The notes beneath the pieces were generated by a model that ran no database searches, had not been told where the DNA came from, and worked only from the letters and a program-made list of their open reading frames with translations. Made by a program: the position numbers and the translations under genes. A DNA stretch of 44,772 bases from Afipia sp. P52-10 (lineage in GTDB: Bacteria; Pseudomonadota; Alphaproteobacteria; Rhizobiales; Xanthobacteraceae): the NCBI RefSeq assembly GCF_000516555.1, contig NZ_AZSJ01000003.1, positions 1,706,811-1,751,582 on the forward strand. The letters are read 5' to 3'. Shown piece by piece: positions 8,764-17,118 of this stretch; position 1 is the first letter of the stretch; each line of letters starts with the position of its first letter.

Positions 8764-9366
8764 ATGTCGGTGCGAGGGGCAGTTGGTCTGGTGGCGTGCA
8801 TTGCCGGCGCAGTCGCCTGTGTGTGGCCATTGCAGGTCAATGCACAAGCCGCGAAGGGTGCGAAAGCGGCCCCGAAGCAGGACACCAAGCAAGCCGCATC
8901 GGCTGCGACCGGGGGCGCCGAGCCGACACTCGTCGGGCAGTTCGGCCCGTGGGGTGCTTATGTCGCCTCGCCTGGCGGCAAGCGGATCTGCTTTGCATTG
9001 GCCAAGCCGACGTCGATGAAGACCAATCCACCCAACCGCCCGCGCGATCCGGCCTACGCCTTCATCTCCACGCGCCCGCAGGAGAAGGTCACCAACGAGG
9101 TCTCGATCATGATCGGTTATCCGTTGAAGCCGGGTTCGGAGGGGACGCTCGAAGTGTCTGGCAACCGCTATGCGATGTACACGCAGGGTGATGGCCTGTG
9201 GGTCAAGAATGCCGCCGAAGAGGAGAAGATGGTCGACGCCCTGCGCAAGGGTTCCGACGTGACCGTCAAGGGCGTCTCCTCGCGCGGCACCGAGACCACT
9301 GACGTCTATTCCTTGAGGGGGCTGTCGCAGGCGCTCGACCGGCTGGCGCAGGACTGTCGCCGCTAA
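8764..9366 (+). CDS. Invasion-associated locus B (IalB)-family periplasmic protein
   Basis: A 200-residue exported protein of the IalB family, named from Bartonella but widespread in free-living Rhizobiales, where its role is unclear. The N-terminus is a signal peptide (GLVACIAGAVACVWPLQVNAQA, cleavage near VNA-QA), followed by a Lys/Ala-rich linker and then the IalB domain: FGPWGAYVASPGGKRICFAL, VSIMIGYPLKPGS and a C-terminal TDVYSLRGLSQALDRLAQDC. Cys residues in the RICF and QDC motifs may form a disulfide. The ATG at 8764 was chosen because it gives an intact signal peptide and has GAGCGAGG upstream; longer in-frame starts would bury it. rlmN follows after 138 bases with only a small hairpin between. 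Confidence 0.85.
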   Translation: MSVRGAVGLVACIAGAVACVWPLQVNAQAAKGAKAAPKQDTKQAASAATGGAEPTLVGQFGPWGAYVASPGGKRICFALAKPTSMKTNPPNRPRDPAYAFISTRPQEKVTNEVSIMIGYPLKPGSEGTLEVSGNRYAMYTQGDGLWVKNAAEEEKMVDALRKGSDVTVKGVSSRGTETTDVYSLRGLSQALDRLAQDCRR

Positions 9367-9504
9367 CTACCTCAAATCTGCATTGATTCTCAGCCGATAA
9401 AGCGCCAAGTAAGCGCCAGGAAAGGCGCTGACCTGGCCGAGGCCGGGTGGAGGCCCGGATCGCGCGTCCATGCGCTCCGGAAGAGCCCGGCGCGGGATTG
9501 ATCG

Positions 9505-10722
9505 ATGACTGTTACGGCAATCGAACCCCAGGCGGCGCGGGGCGTCCTCGTCGAGAAGGTGCCGCTGGAGAGCTATGTGCCGCCGGCGAAGCCGTCGCTG
9601 GTGGGGCTGTCGCGTGCGGAACTCGCCGAAAGGCTTGGCGGCATTGGCGTGCCGGAGGGCCAGCGCAAGATGCGCGTGCAGCAGCTCTGGCATTGGATGT
9701 ATGTGCGCGGCGTACAGACCTTCGCCGAGATGACCAGCGTGTCGAAAGCGGTGCGTGCCGACCTGGAGCAGCACTTCACGGTGGCTCGGCCGGAGGTGGT
9801 CGCCGAGCAGATTTCCGAAGACGGGACCCGCAAATGGCTGCTGCGGCTGCCGAGCGGTCTTGCAGGCGAGCGCGCTCACGAGGTCGAGTGCGTCTACATC
9901 CCCGAGACCGATCGCGGAACACTGTGCGTGTCCTCGCAGGTCGGCTGCACGCTGAACTGCTCGTTCTGCCACACCGGTACGCAGCGCCTTGTCCGCAATC
10001 TGACGCCCGGAGAAATCGTCGGCCAGGTGATGGTGGCGCGTGATCGGTTGAACGATTGGGTCGATCGCGAGACGCCGAACGGCAACCGCCTCGTGACCAA
10101 CATCGTGATGATGGGCATGGGCGAGCCGCTCTACAATTTCGACGCGGTGCGCGACGCCCTGGCGATCGTGTCGGACAACGAGGGCATCGGCATTTCGCGC
10201 CGGCGCATCACGCTGTCGACGTCGGGCGTGGTGCCGAACATCGTTCGCGCCGGCGAGGAGATCGGCGTGATGCTGGCGATCTCGCTGCACGCGGTGCGTG
10301 ACGAGTTGCGCGACGAGCTCGTGCCGCTCAACCGCAAATATCCGATCGCCGAGCTGCTCGAGGCCTGCCGGAATTATCCGGGTCTTTCGAATTCGCGCCG
10401 CATCACCTTCGAGTATGTGATGCTGAAGGGCGTGAACGATTCGCTCGACGACGCCAAGCGGCTGGTCAAGCTGCTGAAGGGCATTCCCGCTAAGATCAAT
10501 CTGATCCCCTTTAATCCGTGGCCAGGTTCGGCTTACGAGTGCTCGGATTGGACGCAGATCGAGGCATTCTCCGAATACGTCTTCAATGCCGGCTACTCGT
10601 CGCCGGTCCGCACGCCGCGCGGCCGCGACATCCTTGCGGCGTGCGGTCAGCTGAAGTCGGAGACCGAGAAGCTGTCGGCCCGCGAGCGTCAGGCGCTGCG
10701 AGCCATGGCTATGACCGACTGA
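9505..10722 (+). CDS. rlmN: Dual-specificity 23S rRNA/tRNA adenine-C2 methyltransferase RlmN
   Basis: A 405-residue radical-SAM methyltransferase that methylates C2 of A2503 in 23S rRNA and A37 of some tRNAs. The [4Fe-4S] motif is C148-TLN-C152-SF-C155. The two catalytic cysteines correspond to C141 (seven residues before the cluster, as in E. coli) and C380 (in [10 protein letters not shown]). [11 protein letters not shown] and STSGVVPNI are conserved SAM and fold motifs. An N-terminal extension of about 30 residues relative to E. coli is usual in Rhizobiales. The site before the start (GGGATTGATCG) is weak. A small membrane protein gene follows. Confidence 0.97.
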   Translation: MTVTAIEPQAARGVLVEKVPLESYVPPAKPSLVGLSRAELAERLGGIGVPEGQRKMRVQQLWHWMYVRGVQTFAEMTSVSKAVRADLEQHFTVARPEVVAEQISEDGTRKWLLRLPSGLAGERAHEVECVYIPETDRGTLCVSSQVGCTLNCSFCHTGTQRLVRNLTPGEIVGQVMVARDRLNDWVDRETPNGNRLVTNIVMMGMGEPLYNFDAVRDALAIVSDNEGIGISRRRITLSTSGVVPNIVRAGEEIGVMLAISLHAVRDELRDELVPLNRKYPIAELLEACRNYPGLSNSRRITFEYVMLKGVNDSLDDAKRLVKLLKGIPAKINLIPFNPWPGSAYECSDWTQIEAFSEYVFNAGYSSPVRTPRGRDILAACGQLKSETEKLSARERQALRAMAMTD

Positions 10723-10797
10723 TCCTTGCGCGGCGCGGCTGCTCGTGGCCGTGCGCTCGCTTGGTTGCTGAATCGAACCCACGGGGGCAAAGCTGCG

Positions 10798-11256
10798 ATG
10801 GCGTTGATTGGGCGGCTGATCGTCATCTGCGTTGCATTTCTAGCAGCAAGCCTCGCCGCCGGGTGCGTCATCGTGCTCGCGGTGATGTACCCGGAATGGA
10901 GCAGCCTCGATCTCGGGCCGATGGATCGTGACGCGCTCAGCGTGGTGATCGGCTTTGGGTTCATCTTCGTCAGTGGTTTTGCCTTGCTGCCTGCGCTGGT
11001 GATGGCGCTGGTGACCGAGGCGTTCAGCATCCGCAGCATTCTGTTCTATGCCATTGGCGGGGCTTTGTTCGGTCTCGGCGTCTATCTCGCCTTCACTCAG
11101 TACGATCCCTCGTCGATGACGTTCGTCGGCATCGAGCGCCGCGAGCTGGAGGTCATGACCGGTGCCGGAATCGTGGCGGGCCTGGTCTATTGGCTGATCG
11201 CGGGACGGCGTGCGGGTGCATGGCGCGAGACGTCGGACGCTGGTCGGAACACCTGA
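10798..11256 (+). CDS. Hypothetical four-helix inner-membrane protein
   Basis: A 152-residue protein I do not recognise by function. It has four predicted membrane helices: residues about 4-30 (starting RLIVICVAFLAASL), 45-68 (VIGFGFIFVSGFALLPAL), 78-97 (ILFYAIGGALFGLGVYLAF) and 117-136 (GAGIVAGLVYWLIAG). The loop between helices 3 and 4 is short and the C-terminus is hydrophilic. Similar small four-helix proteins are common in Bradyrhizobium-type genomes. The ATG at 10798 has a GGGGG run about 10 bases upstream; a TTG at 10726, just after rlmN, is a less likely start. It may be co-transcribed with rlmN. Confidence 0.7.
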   Translation: MALIGRLIVICVAFLAASLAAGCVIVLAVMYPEWSSLDLGPMDRDALSVVIGFGFIFVSGFALLPALVMALVTEAFSIRSILFYAIGGALFGLGVYLAFTQYDPSSMTFVGIERRELEVMTGAGIVAGLVYWLIAGRRAGAWRETSDAGRNT

Positions 11257-11270
11257 AGCATGGCGCGCAG

Positions 11271-11873
11271 TCAGCGGCGCTGGGCCCATTGCAGGGCTTG
11301 TTCGAGCCTGTCATTGCCCCAGAAAATTTCGCCATCGCCGGTCGAAAACGTTGGTGCACCGAAGATGTGCAGCGCCGAGGCGGCGTCGGTCTGCTGGCGC
11401 AACCGCGCCTTGATCGGTTCACTGTGGGCTTGGCCGAGGATCGGATCGGGCGGAAGGCCGAGATCGTGCAGCACAGCGACAATGGTTTCGGGCTTGCCGA
11501 TATCGTGCCCGTGTGCGAACTCTGCCTGGTAGACGGCGCGGCTAAACGTCTCGCACCAGCCCTGGTCGGCACCGACCAAAGCCACACGCGCCGCGAGCAG
11601 GCTCGCCTGCGGGAACGGTTCCGGCCTGCGAAACGCAATTCCGATGTCGGCGCACAAGCGCTCCATGTCGCGCCACATGTACCGGCCTTTGACCGGAAAG
11701 AGATTGAACGGAGAGTTGTTTAGCCCCTGAGCCTGAAAAATCGGCCCGAGCAGAAATGGTCGCCAACGGATGCTGACGCCGGCCTGCTCGGCAAGCGGCG
11801 CGATGCGCATGGCGGCAACGTAGGAGTAGGTCGATGCGAAGTCATACCAGAAGTCGATCGTTGGCTGGGGCAT
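11271..11873 (-). CDS. 2-hydroxychromene-2-carboxylate isomerase/DsbA-like protein
   Basis: A 200-residue protein with a DsbA-like thioredoxin fold of the HCCA isomerase (kappa-class GST) type, which in naphthalene pathways isomerises 2-hydroxychromene-2-carboxylate using glutathione. Motifs: IDFWYDFASTYSYVAAMRI at the N-terminus with the family serine, RWRPFLLGPIFQA, and the late FGAPTFSTGDGEIFWGNDRL, which corresponds to the cis-proline region. The start at 11873 is supported by AAGGAGTG at good spacing. No aromatic-degradation genes lie nearby, so a general glutathione-dependent role is as likely as a naphthalene role. Confidence 0.88.
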   Translation of the reverse strand: MPQPTIDFWYDFASTYSYVAAMRIAPLAEQAGVSIRWRPFLLGPIFQAQGLNNSPFNLFPVKGRYMWRDMERLCADIGIAFRRPEPFPQASLLAARVALVGADQGWCETFSRAVYQAEFAHGHDIGKPETIVAVLHDLGLPPDPILGQAHSEPIKARLRQQTDAASALHIFGAPTFSTGDGEIFWGNDRLEQALQWAQRR

Positions 11874-11988
11874 CGCCACTCCTTGATTGCAAGGGCTAGA
11901 ATGGTCCCAAGACGGCGCTGCGGCAAGCACACGAATTCGTCGGTGCGCCGCTCTTTTCAGAACTGACGAGGTCGGCTAGACCGAGGTT

Positions 11989-12798
11989 ATGAATCGGACA
12001 GGTCTTTATATCGCGTTGGGGCTGTCGCTGGCATTCGTCGTCCTGTTCACGATCGTTCCCGATCTGGACCTTCGCGTCGGCGCATATTTCTTCGATGCCG
12101 CAAACCAGACGTTTCCGTTGAAATCGCATGTCGCCGCGTTGATCGCGCGCGAAACAGCGATGATCATCGCCTGGGCGCTCTGCACGCCGGCGATCGTCGC
12201 GCTTGTCGTCAAGCTGGTCCGGCCCGACAAGCCGCTGCTGCTTCCGGGCCGTTCGGTCGCCTTTCTTCTGATTACGATGGTGCTGACCGCGGGCATCGTC
12301 ACGAATTTTACTTTCAAGACCTTCTGGGGTCGGCCACGGCCGGTCTCCACGGTCGAGTTCAGCGGCCAGTGGCAATACAAGCACTGGTGGCAGCCTGGCG
12401 GCGAGTGCCCGCGCAACTGTTCGTTCTTCTCGGGTGAAGCGGCAACGGCGTTCTGGACTTATGCGCCAGCAGCGCTTGCGCCGCCGCAATGGCGGCCGCT
12501 GGCTTACGTCGGCGCGACGGTACTGGGGCTTGCGACCGGCGGCTTGCGCATGGCGTTCGGCGGTCACTATGCGAGCGATGTCATCGTTGCTGGACTCGTC
12601 ACATTCCTGTTGATCTGGCTGATCTATGCGATGGTCTATCGCTGGCCGTCGACGCGATCGACTGACGAGCAGGTCGATGCGGCTCTGACGCGGTTCGCAT
12701 GGCCCGGTTATTCCTGGTTCCGTGGCTTGTTCGGTCCGAAGCCGGTGCTCCCCGACATGGCGCGCCAGCCACGGGCGGAGAGCGGGGCTCAGCCCTAA
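11989..12798 (+). CDS. PAP2-family membrane phosphatase with variant motif 2
   Basis: A 269-residue integral membrane phosphatase of the PAP2 superfamily (lipid A 1-phosphatase, undecaprenyl-diphosphatase and relatives). Motif 1 is complete (K110-TFWGRP-R117-P118). Motif 3 keeps R187, the nucleophilic H193 and D197 (RMAFGGHYASD). Motif 2 reads S148-G149-E150 where the classic motif is PSGH, so the usual histidine is a glutamate. The segment between motifs 1 and 2 is Trp-rich and includes two cysteines (GGECPRNC), as in a periplasmic loop. About six membrane helices are visible. The next gene, 77 bases on, is an ArnT-like glycosyltransferase, suggesting a role on lipid A or an isoprenoid carrier; this is inference. 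Confidence 0.85.
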   Translation: MNRTGLYIALGLSLAFVVLFTIVPDLDLRVGAYFFDAANQTFPLKSHVAALIARETAMIIAWALCTPAIVALVVKLVRPDKPLLLPGRSVAFLLITMVLTAGIVTNFTFKTFWGRPRPVSTVEFSGQWQYKHWWQPGGECPRNCSFFSGEAATAFWTYAPAALAPPQWRPLAYVGATVLGLATGGLRMAFGGHYASDVIVAGLVTFLLIWLIYAMVYRWPSTRSTDEQVDAALTRFAWPGYSWFRGLFGPKPVLPDMARQPRAESGAQP

Positions 12799-12875
12799 AC
12801 GATGCGCATGCGCGTTTGCGTCCGGTCATGGCCGCGGCCTAGAGTGATCCGACGCCGCCTTCCTGTGATCGCACT

Positions 12876-14393
12876 ATGACGCTTGCCCCTTCCGTCGATG
12901 CCAGACCCGCCGCCGCGCCGAGCCTGGCTCTTGCAGTGGCGCTGATCGCCGCGTTGACGATTCTGCGTTACGTCGGCCTGCATTACTCCGCGGTCGATCT
13001 GTTCTTCGACGAATCGCAGTATTGGGCATGGTCGCGCGAGCTCGCCTTCGGCTATTTCTCGAAGCCGCCCTTGCTCGCCTGGATCATCGCCGCCAGCAGT
13101 GCGATCTGCGGCGACGGTGAGGCCTGCGCACGGGCGGCGAGCCCGGTCCTCTATTTCGGCACGTCGCTTGCGATCTATGCGATCGCGCACGAGCTCTACA
13201 ACGCGCGCACCGCATTCTGGTCCGCCATCGTATTCGCGCTGCTGCCGGGCGTCGCGTTTTCCAGCCGCATCATCTCGACCGACGTGCCGCTGTTGTTCTT
13301 CTGGGCGCTGGCGTTGCTGGCCTATGTGAAGCTGCTGCGTGGGGCGGATTGGCGCTGGGCGATCCTGCTCGGCGTTGCGCTGGGACTCGGCATGCTGGCG
13401 AAGTATGCGATGGCATACTTCCTCGCCGGCATGATCATCGCGGCGCTGTTCGATCGCGCGGCCCGTGCTGTGCTGGCGCGGCCGCAGACGTGGGTAGCCA
13501 TCGCCCTCGCGGTGCTGATCCTGTCGCCAAACATCGCCTGGAACATGAGCAACGGCTTCGTCACGCTGAAGCACACTGGCGACAACATTCAGGGCAACTC
13601 CGGCTTGCGCCTCACGGTGGTCGGCGCGCTCGAGTTTCTGGCCAGCCAGTTCGGCGTCGTCGGGCCACTGGTGTTCGGGACATTCCTGGTCGCGCTGGCG
13701 CGCTTCGGCAGAAGCGAGGTCAGTCGCGAGGACCGGTTGATGATCGTGTTCGCGATTCCGCCGCTGGCCGCGGTCACCGCGCTCGGCCTGTTCCGCGGCG
13801 TCAATGCGAACTGGGCGGCCGCCGCATTCGTGTCGCTGACCGTCGCCGTCGTTGCCATCTGGATCCGGCAGGAGCGTTCGCGGCTGCTCGCCGCCACGTT
13901 GGCCATTGGTGTCGTCGCACAGGCGGCGCTGCTTGCCGGTGACGTGGTCGCCTATCAGGCAGGCGTCGCGTCGCTCGGCGAGAAGGGTGATGTGTACCGC
14001 CGGACGCTCGGCTGGCGCGGTCTCGGCGAGGCGGTGCGGCAGAAGGCCGGTGAAGCCGGCGCGCAGTCGATCGCCGCTGATGGGCGGCACGAACTGGCTT
14101 CGCTGATCTACTACCTGCACGATATGCGCCAGCCGGTGTTGTCCTGGCCGGTGGGCAGGGGCCCCGACAACCAATTCGACATGACTCACGCGCTGACCGC
14201 GGCCGCGTCCGAGCCGATCCTCTTCATCAGCGCCTGTCCGCTCGAGGGCCGTCTGGCGCGGCAATATCGCGAGGTGAGGCCGCTTGGCGAAATCTCGGTG
14301 CCGAGCGGCCCGCACTCGTCACGCCATTACCGCGCCTTCCTGCTCTCCGGCGTGCGCGGACCGGTCGCGCCGCTGGGCGGCTGTACTAACTGA
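12876..14393 (+). CDS. ArnT-like membrane glycosyltransferase (GT39/GT83, PMT_2 domain)
   Basis: A 505-residue polytopic transferase that would move a sugar from a polyprenyl-phosphate donor to a lipid or protein on the periplasmic face. The N-terminal helix is followed by the periplasmic DLFFDESQYW loop, where D45-E46 corresponds to the catalytic acidic pair of ArnT/PMT enzymes. FSKPPLLAWIIA, YNARTAFWSAIVFALLPG and STDVPLLFFWALALLAY are the typical PMT_2 sequence. At least ten hydrophobic helices and a periplasmic C-terminal domain are present. Pairing with the PAP2 gene suggests lipid A or membrane-lipid decoration (for example aminoarabinose, galacturonate or mannose), but the sugar cannot be inferred. 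The upstream ribosome site is weak. Confidence 0.88.
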   Translation: MTLAPSVDARPAAAPSLALAVALIAALTILRYVGLHYSAVDLFFDESQYWAWSRELAFGYFSKPPLLAWIIAASSAICGDGEACARAASPVLYFGTSLAIYAIAHELYNARTAFWSAIVFALLPGVAFSSRIISTDVPLLFFWALALLAYVKLLRGADWRWAILLGVALGLGMLAKYAMAYFLAGMIIAALFDRAARAVLARPQTWVAIALAVLILSPNIAWNMSNGFVTLKHTGDNIQGNSGLRLTVVGALEFLASQFGVVGPLVFGTFLVALARFGRSEVSREDRLMIVFAIPPLAAVTALGLFRGVNANWAAAAFVSLTVAVVAIWIRQERSRLLAATLAIGVVAQAALLAGDVVAYQAGVASLGEKGDVYRRTLGWRGLGEAVRQKAGEAGAQSIAADGRHELASLIYYLHDMRQPVLSWPVGRGPDNQFDMTHALTAAASEPILFISACPLEGRLARQYREVRPLGEISVPSGPHSSRHYRAFLLSGVRGPVAPLGGCTN

Positions 14394-14473
14394 GCGGCTC
14401 CACCCGGCCCATTCCGTGGGCCCATTCCACGCGCCACGGCCTGTCGGCGGCGGCGCGTTGGGCCCAAAAGCGC

Positions 14474-14501
14474 TTGCGCAACAGGGCTTTGTGCCTATAG
14501 T
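14474..14501 (+). promoter_or_regulatory. Candidate sigma-70 promoter of argG
   Basis: TTGCGC (14474-14479), a 16-base spacer and TATAGT (14496-14501) lie about 60 bases before the argG start. The match is partial and purely by eye. Confidence 0.35.
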
Positions 14502-14560
14502 CGCCGCCGCACAGTGATCGGAGCGGCCGCGCGGATGCGGTCCGACAGTCAAAGGTTTCC

Positions 14561-15793
14561 ATGAGCAAGGGCGACGTGAAGAAGGTGGTGCTTGCCTATT
14601 CGGGCGGGCTCGATACCTCGATTATCCTGAAGTGGCTGCAGACCACCTATGGCTGCGAGGTGGTGACGTTCACCGCCGATCTCGGCCAAGGTGAAGAGCT
14701 CGAGCCCGCGCGCAAGAAGGCGCTGCTGCTCGGCATCAAGCCGGAGAACATCTTCATCGAGGATTTGCGCGAAGAGTTCGTGCGCGATTACGTGTTCCCG
14801 ATGTTCCGCGCCAATGCGGTCTATGAGGGCCAGTATCTGCTGGGCACCTCGATCGCGCGCCCGTTGATCGCCAAGAAGCAGATCGAGATCGCCGAGAAAG
14901 TCGGTGCCGATGCGGTGTCGCATGGGGCGACCGGCAAGGGCAACGACCAGGTCCGTTTCGAGCTTGGTTATTACGCGCTGAAGCCGGACATCAAGATCAT
15001 CGCGCCGTGGCGCGAGTGGGACTTCAAGAGCCGCGAACAGATGATCGAGTATGCCGAGAAGCATCAGATCCCGATCGCCAAGGACAAGCGCGGCGAGGCG
15101 CCGTTCTCGGTCGACGCCAACCTGTTGCACGCGTCCTCGGAAGGAAAGGTGCTGGAAGATCCCGCGCAGGAAGTGCCGGATTACGTCTATTCGCGCACCA
15201 TCGATCCGGAGAAGGCGCCGGACAAGCCGACCTACATCACCATCGATTTTCAGCGCGGCGATGCTGTCGCCATCGACGGCAAGGTGATATCGCCGGCGAC
15301 GCTGCTGACCAAGCTCAACGAGCTCGGCCGCGCCAACGGCATCGGCCGGCTCGATCTGGTCGAGAACCGGTTCGTCGGCATGAAGTCGCGTGGCATGTAC
15401 GAGACGCCCGGCGGCACGATCCTGCTGCAGGCGCACCGTGGCATCGAGCAGATCACGCTCGATCGCGGCGCCGGCCATCTCAAGGATGAGCTGATGCCGC
15501 GCTATGCGGAACTGATCTACAACGGCTTTTGGTTTGCGCCTGAACGGGAGATGCTGCAGGCGGCGATCGACTACAGCCAGCAGCATGTGACGGGGCGCGT
15601 CACATTGAAGCTCTACAAGGGCAACGTCATTCTGGTCGGCCGCGAGAGTCCGAACTCGCTTTACGACCAGGACCTCGTCACCTTCGAGGAAGGCAAGGTC
15701 GCTTACGACCATCGTGATGCGGCAGGCTTCATTCGCCTCAACGCACTGCGGCTGCGCACGCTCGGCCAGCGCAAGAAGAAGCTGGGTCTTTGA
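14561..15793 (+). CDS. argG: Argininosuccinate synthase
   Basis: A 410-residue enzyme that joins citrulline and aspartate with ATP to form argininosuccinate, the penultimate step of arginine synthesis. The ATP-binding PP-motif is near the N-terminus (AYSGGLDTS, residues 12-20). [13 protein letters not shown] and [13 protein letters not shown] are conserved in the family, and the length is normal. AAAGG precedes the ATG. The gene stands alone, with a candidate promoter upstream and a strong terminator downstream, so it is probably monocistronic. argH is not in the window. Confidence 0.98.
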   Translation: MSKGDVKKVVLAYSGGLDTSIILKWLQTTYGCEVVTFTADLGQGEELEPARKKALLLGIKPENIFIEDLREEFVRDYVFPMFRANAVYEGQYLLGTSIARPLIAKKQIEIAEKVGADAVSHGATGKGNDQVRFELGYYALKPDIKIIAPWREWDFKSREQMIEYAEKHQIPIAKDKRGEAPFSVDANLLHASSEGKVLEDPAQEVPDYVYSRTIDPEKAPDKPTYITIDFQRGDAVAIDGKVISPATLLTKLNELGRANGIGRLDLVENRFVGMKSRGMYETPGGTILLQAHRGIEQITLDRGAGHLKDELMPRYAELIYNGFWFAPEREMLQAAIDYSQQHVTGRVTLKLYKGNVILVGRESPNSLYDQDLVTFEEGKVAYDHRDAAGFIRLNALRLRTLGQRKKKLGL

Positions 15794-15838
15794 TCATCGA
15801 AAGGCGTGCGGGATCGCACCTTTGCGCTGATAGGCGGG

Positions 15839-15868
15839 ACAGGCAGCCTCCAAGGGCTGCCTGTTTTG
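15839..15868 (+). terminator. Rho-independent terminator of argG
   Basis: A perfect 10-bp stem (ACAGGCAGCC / GGCTGCCTGT) with a 6-base loop is followed by TTTTG, 45 bases past the argG stop. Confidence 0.85.
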
Positions 15869-15938
15869 ATCTTGGACCCTGCCACGTCGCCGACAGTTCG
15901 AGTGAGCATGTGCCCGAAGCGATGCTCGCGTTATCGCT

Positions 15939-16526
15939 CTATGCCGTTCGCAGCGCCTCGAGCAGCGCTGCGAATGCTTTCGCGTAGCGCGGGGCGGCAT
16001 CTTTCACATTGGCCGCGCTGGCGCAGGCAACGGCCGCTTCCGTCATCGCGCCGAGCAGCAAGCGGGCCAGCGGCTCCACCGGCTGCCGTGCAATCAGCCC
16101 GCGCTCCATGGCAGCGGCCAGCGCGCGGGGAATCTTGCCGCCGAAGTGCTGCGCGTCGATTGCGCGCCAGCGCTCCCAGCCCAGCACGGCGGGGCCGTCG
16201 CGCAGGATGATTTGTCCCGTCGATCCCTTGGAGCAGGCTGCGAGATAGTGACGTGTGCCGGCAGCCATCGCGCGTAGGATGTCGCTTTCCGCGCGCGAGA
16301 CCTGGTCGATCTCGGTGACGAGCTCGCGCGAGGTGAGGTCGAACACCGCCTCGAAGACAGCCTCCTTGGTCTTGAAGTGGTGATAAATGGCGCCCTTGGC
16401 GACGTGCGCGGCGGTCGCGATATCGTTCATCGTCGTCGGATGGAATCCGCCGCTGCCGAACAGGCGGCGCGCTGCTTTCACGATTGCGGCGCGGGTTGCC
16501 GCGCGCCGATCAGACTGGGTGGCCAT
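15939..16526 (-). CDS. TetR-family transcriptional repressor
   Basis: A 195-residue regulator with an N-terminal TetR helix-turn-helix: IVKAARRLFGSGGFHPTTMNDIATAAHVAKGAIYHHFKTKEAVFEAVF spans about residues 14-62. The C-terminal ligand-binding region is variable and gives no clue to the effector. It is transcribed away from the NTF2-like gene across a 109-base gap that contains a strong palindrome overlapping a promoter (16562-16610), so it very likely represses that gene and perhaps itself. It is convergent with argG. The ATG at 16526 starts the expected N-terminus. Confidence 0.93.
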   Translation of the reverse strand: MATQSDRRAATRAAIVKAARRLFGSGGFHPTTMNDIATAAHVAKGAIYHHFKTKEAVFEAVFDLTSRELVTEIDQVSRAESDILRAMAAGTRHYLAACSKGSTGQIILRDGPAVLGWERWRAIDAQHFGGKIPRALAAAMERGLIARQPVEPLARLLLGAMTEAAVACASAANVKDAAPRYAKAFAALLEALRTA

Positions 16527-16561
16527 GACGGTTCTTTAGCGGCATTCGCACCGCGCGCCAA

Positions 16562-16590
16562 TTGACTTTTGGACTGCCGGTCGGTAAATA
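16562..16590 (+). promoter_or_regulatory. Sigma-70 promoter of the NTF2-like gene
   Basis: TTGACT (16562-16567), a 17-base spacer and TAAATA (16585-16590) form a near-consensus promoter about 46 bases before the start codon at 16636. Its -10 lies inside the TetR-type palindrome described separately. Confidence 0.7.
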
Positions 16591-16610
16591 CCGACCATTG
16601 GTCGGTATTT
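16579..16610. promoter_or_regulatory. TetR-type operator with three half-sites
   Basis: GGTCGGTA (16579-16586), TACCGACC (16589-16596) and GGTCGGTA (16600-16607) alternate in orientation. The second and third belong to a perfect 11-bp inverted repeat, AAATACCGACC-ATT-GGTCGGTATTT (16586-16610). The first and second form another 8-bp repeat with a 2-base centre. The middle half-site is shared. The site covers the -10 of the plus-strand promoter, which fits simple repression by the divergent TetR protein. Confidence 0.82.
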
Positions 16611-16635
16611 TGTCAGATCCTTTCGGGAGATGCGC

Positions 16636-17004
16636 ATGCCAAGCCGAGAGACGATCGAGGCCTTCTCCAGGATGGTGGAATCCGGCGACCACGTCGGCGC
16701 CATCGAACGATTCTATGCGGCTGATGCCTCGACGCGGGAAAACATGGCCGAGCCTGTGCGCGGGCGCGACGCGCTGATGACGAAGGAGCGCAAGGTGCTG
16801 AGCTCCTACAGATCGGTCGCGACCTATCGGCTAGGCCCGATCCTGATCGATGGGGACAAGGCCGCGTTTCACTGGCGCTTCGAGTTTACGCCGGAGAATG
16901 GTCCGACGAGAGTTCTGGAGGAGGTCGCGTTGCAGACCTGGCGGGGAGAAGAGCTGGTCGAGGAGCATTTCTTCTATGACCCGCGACAGATGACGCAAGC
17001 CTGA
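16636..17004 (+). CDS. NTF2/SnoaL-fold protein
   Basis: A 122-residue protein with the pattern of the NTF2-like/SnoaL superfamily (small alpha+beta barrels with a ligand pocket, including ketosteroid isomerases and polyketide cyclases). Evidence is the N-terminal helix (ETIEAFSRMVESGDHVGAIERFYAADA), a middle strand (DKAAFHWRFEFT) and the closing EEHFFYDPRQM. No catalytic set can be assigned. I prefer the ATG at 16636 because GGGAGA lies 5 bases before it; an ATG at 16630 is too close to that site. It is divergent from a TetR gene and probably controlled by it, so it may act on or bind the regulator's effector. Confidence 0.8.
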   Translation: MPSRETIEAFSRMVESGDHVGAIERFYAADASTRENMAEPVRGRDALMTKERKVLSSYRSVATYRLGPILIDGDKAAFHWRFEFTPENGPTRVLEEVALQTWRGEELVEEHFFYDPRQMTQA

Positions 17005-17060
17005 TCGGGACCATCTAACGGCCGGCATAGGAAGACGCTGAAAACGACGAGCAGAAACAG

Positions 17061-17097
17061 AGCGGCCGGCGAAGGATTCACCCTAGCGCCGGCCGCT
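17061..17097. terminator. Bidirectional terminator hairpin
   Basis: AGCGGCCGGCG (17061-17071) and CGCCGGCCGCT (17087-17097) form a perfect 11-bp stem with a 15-base loop between two convergent genes. On the minus strand a T-rich CTGTTTCTG follows. Confidence 0.6.
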
Positions 17098-17118
17098 TCG
17101 TGTTCGTTGGTGAACGGC

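Noticed and set aside
12795-14315. A 506-codon minus-strand frame opposite the glycosyltransferase gene
   Set aside because: Composition of a shadow frame; the plus strand has clear PMT_2 motifs and membrane helices.
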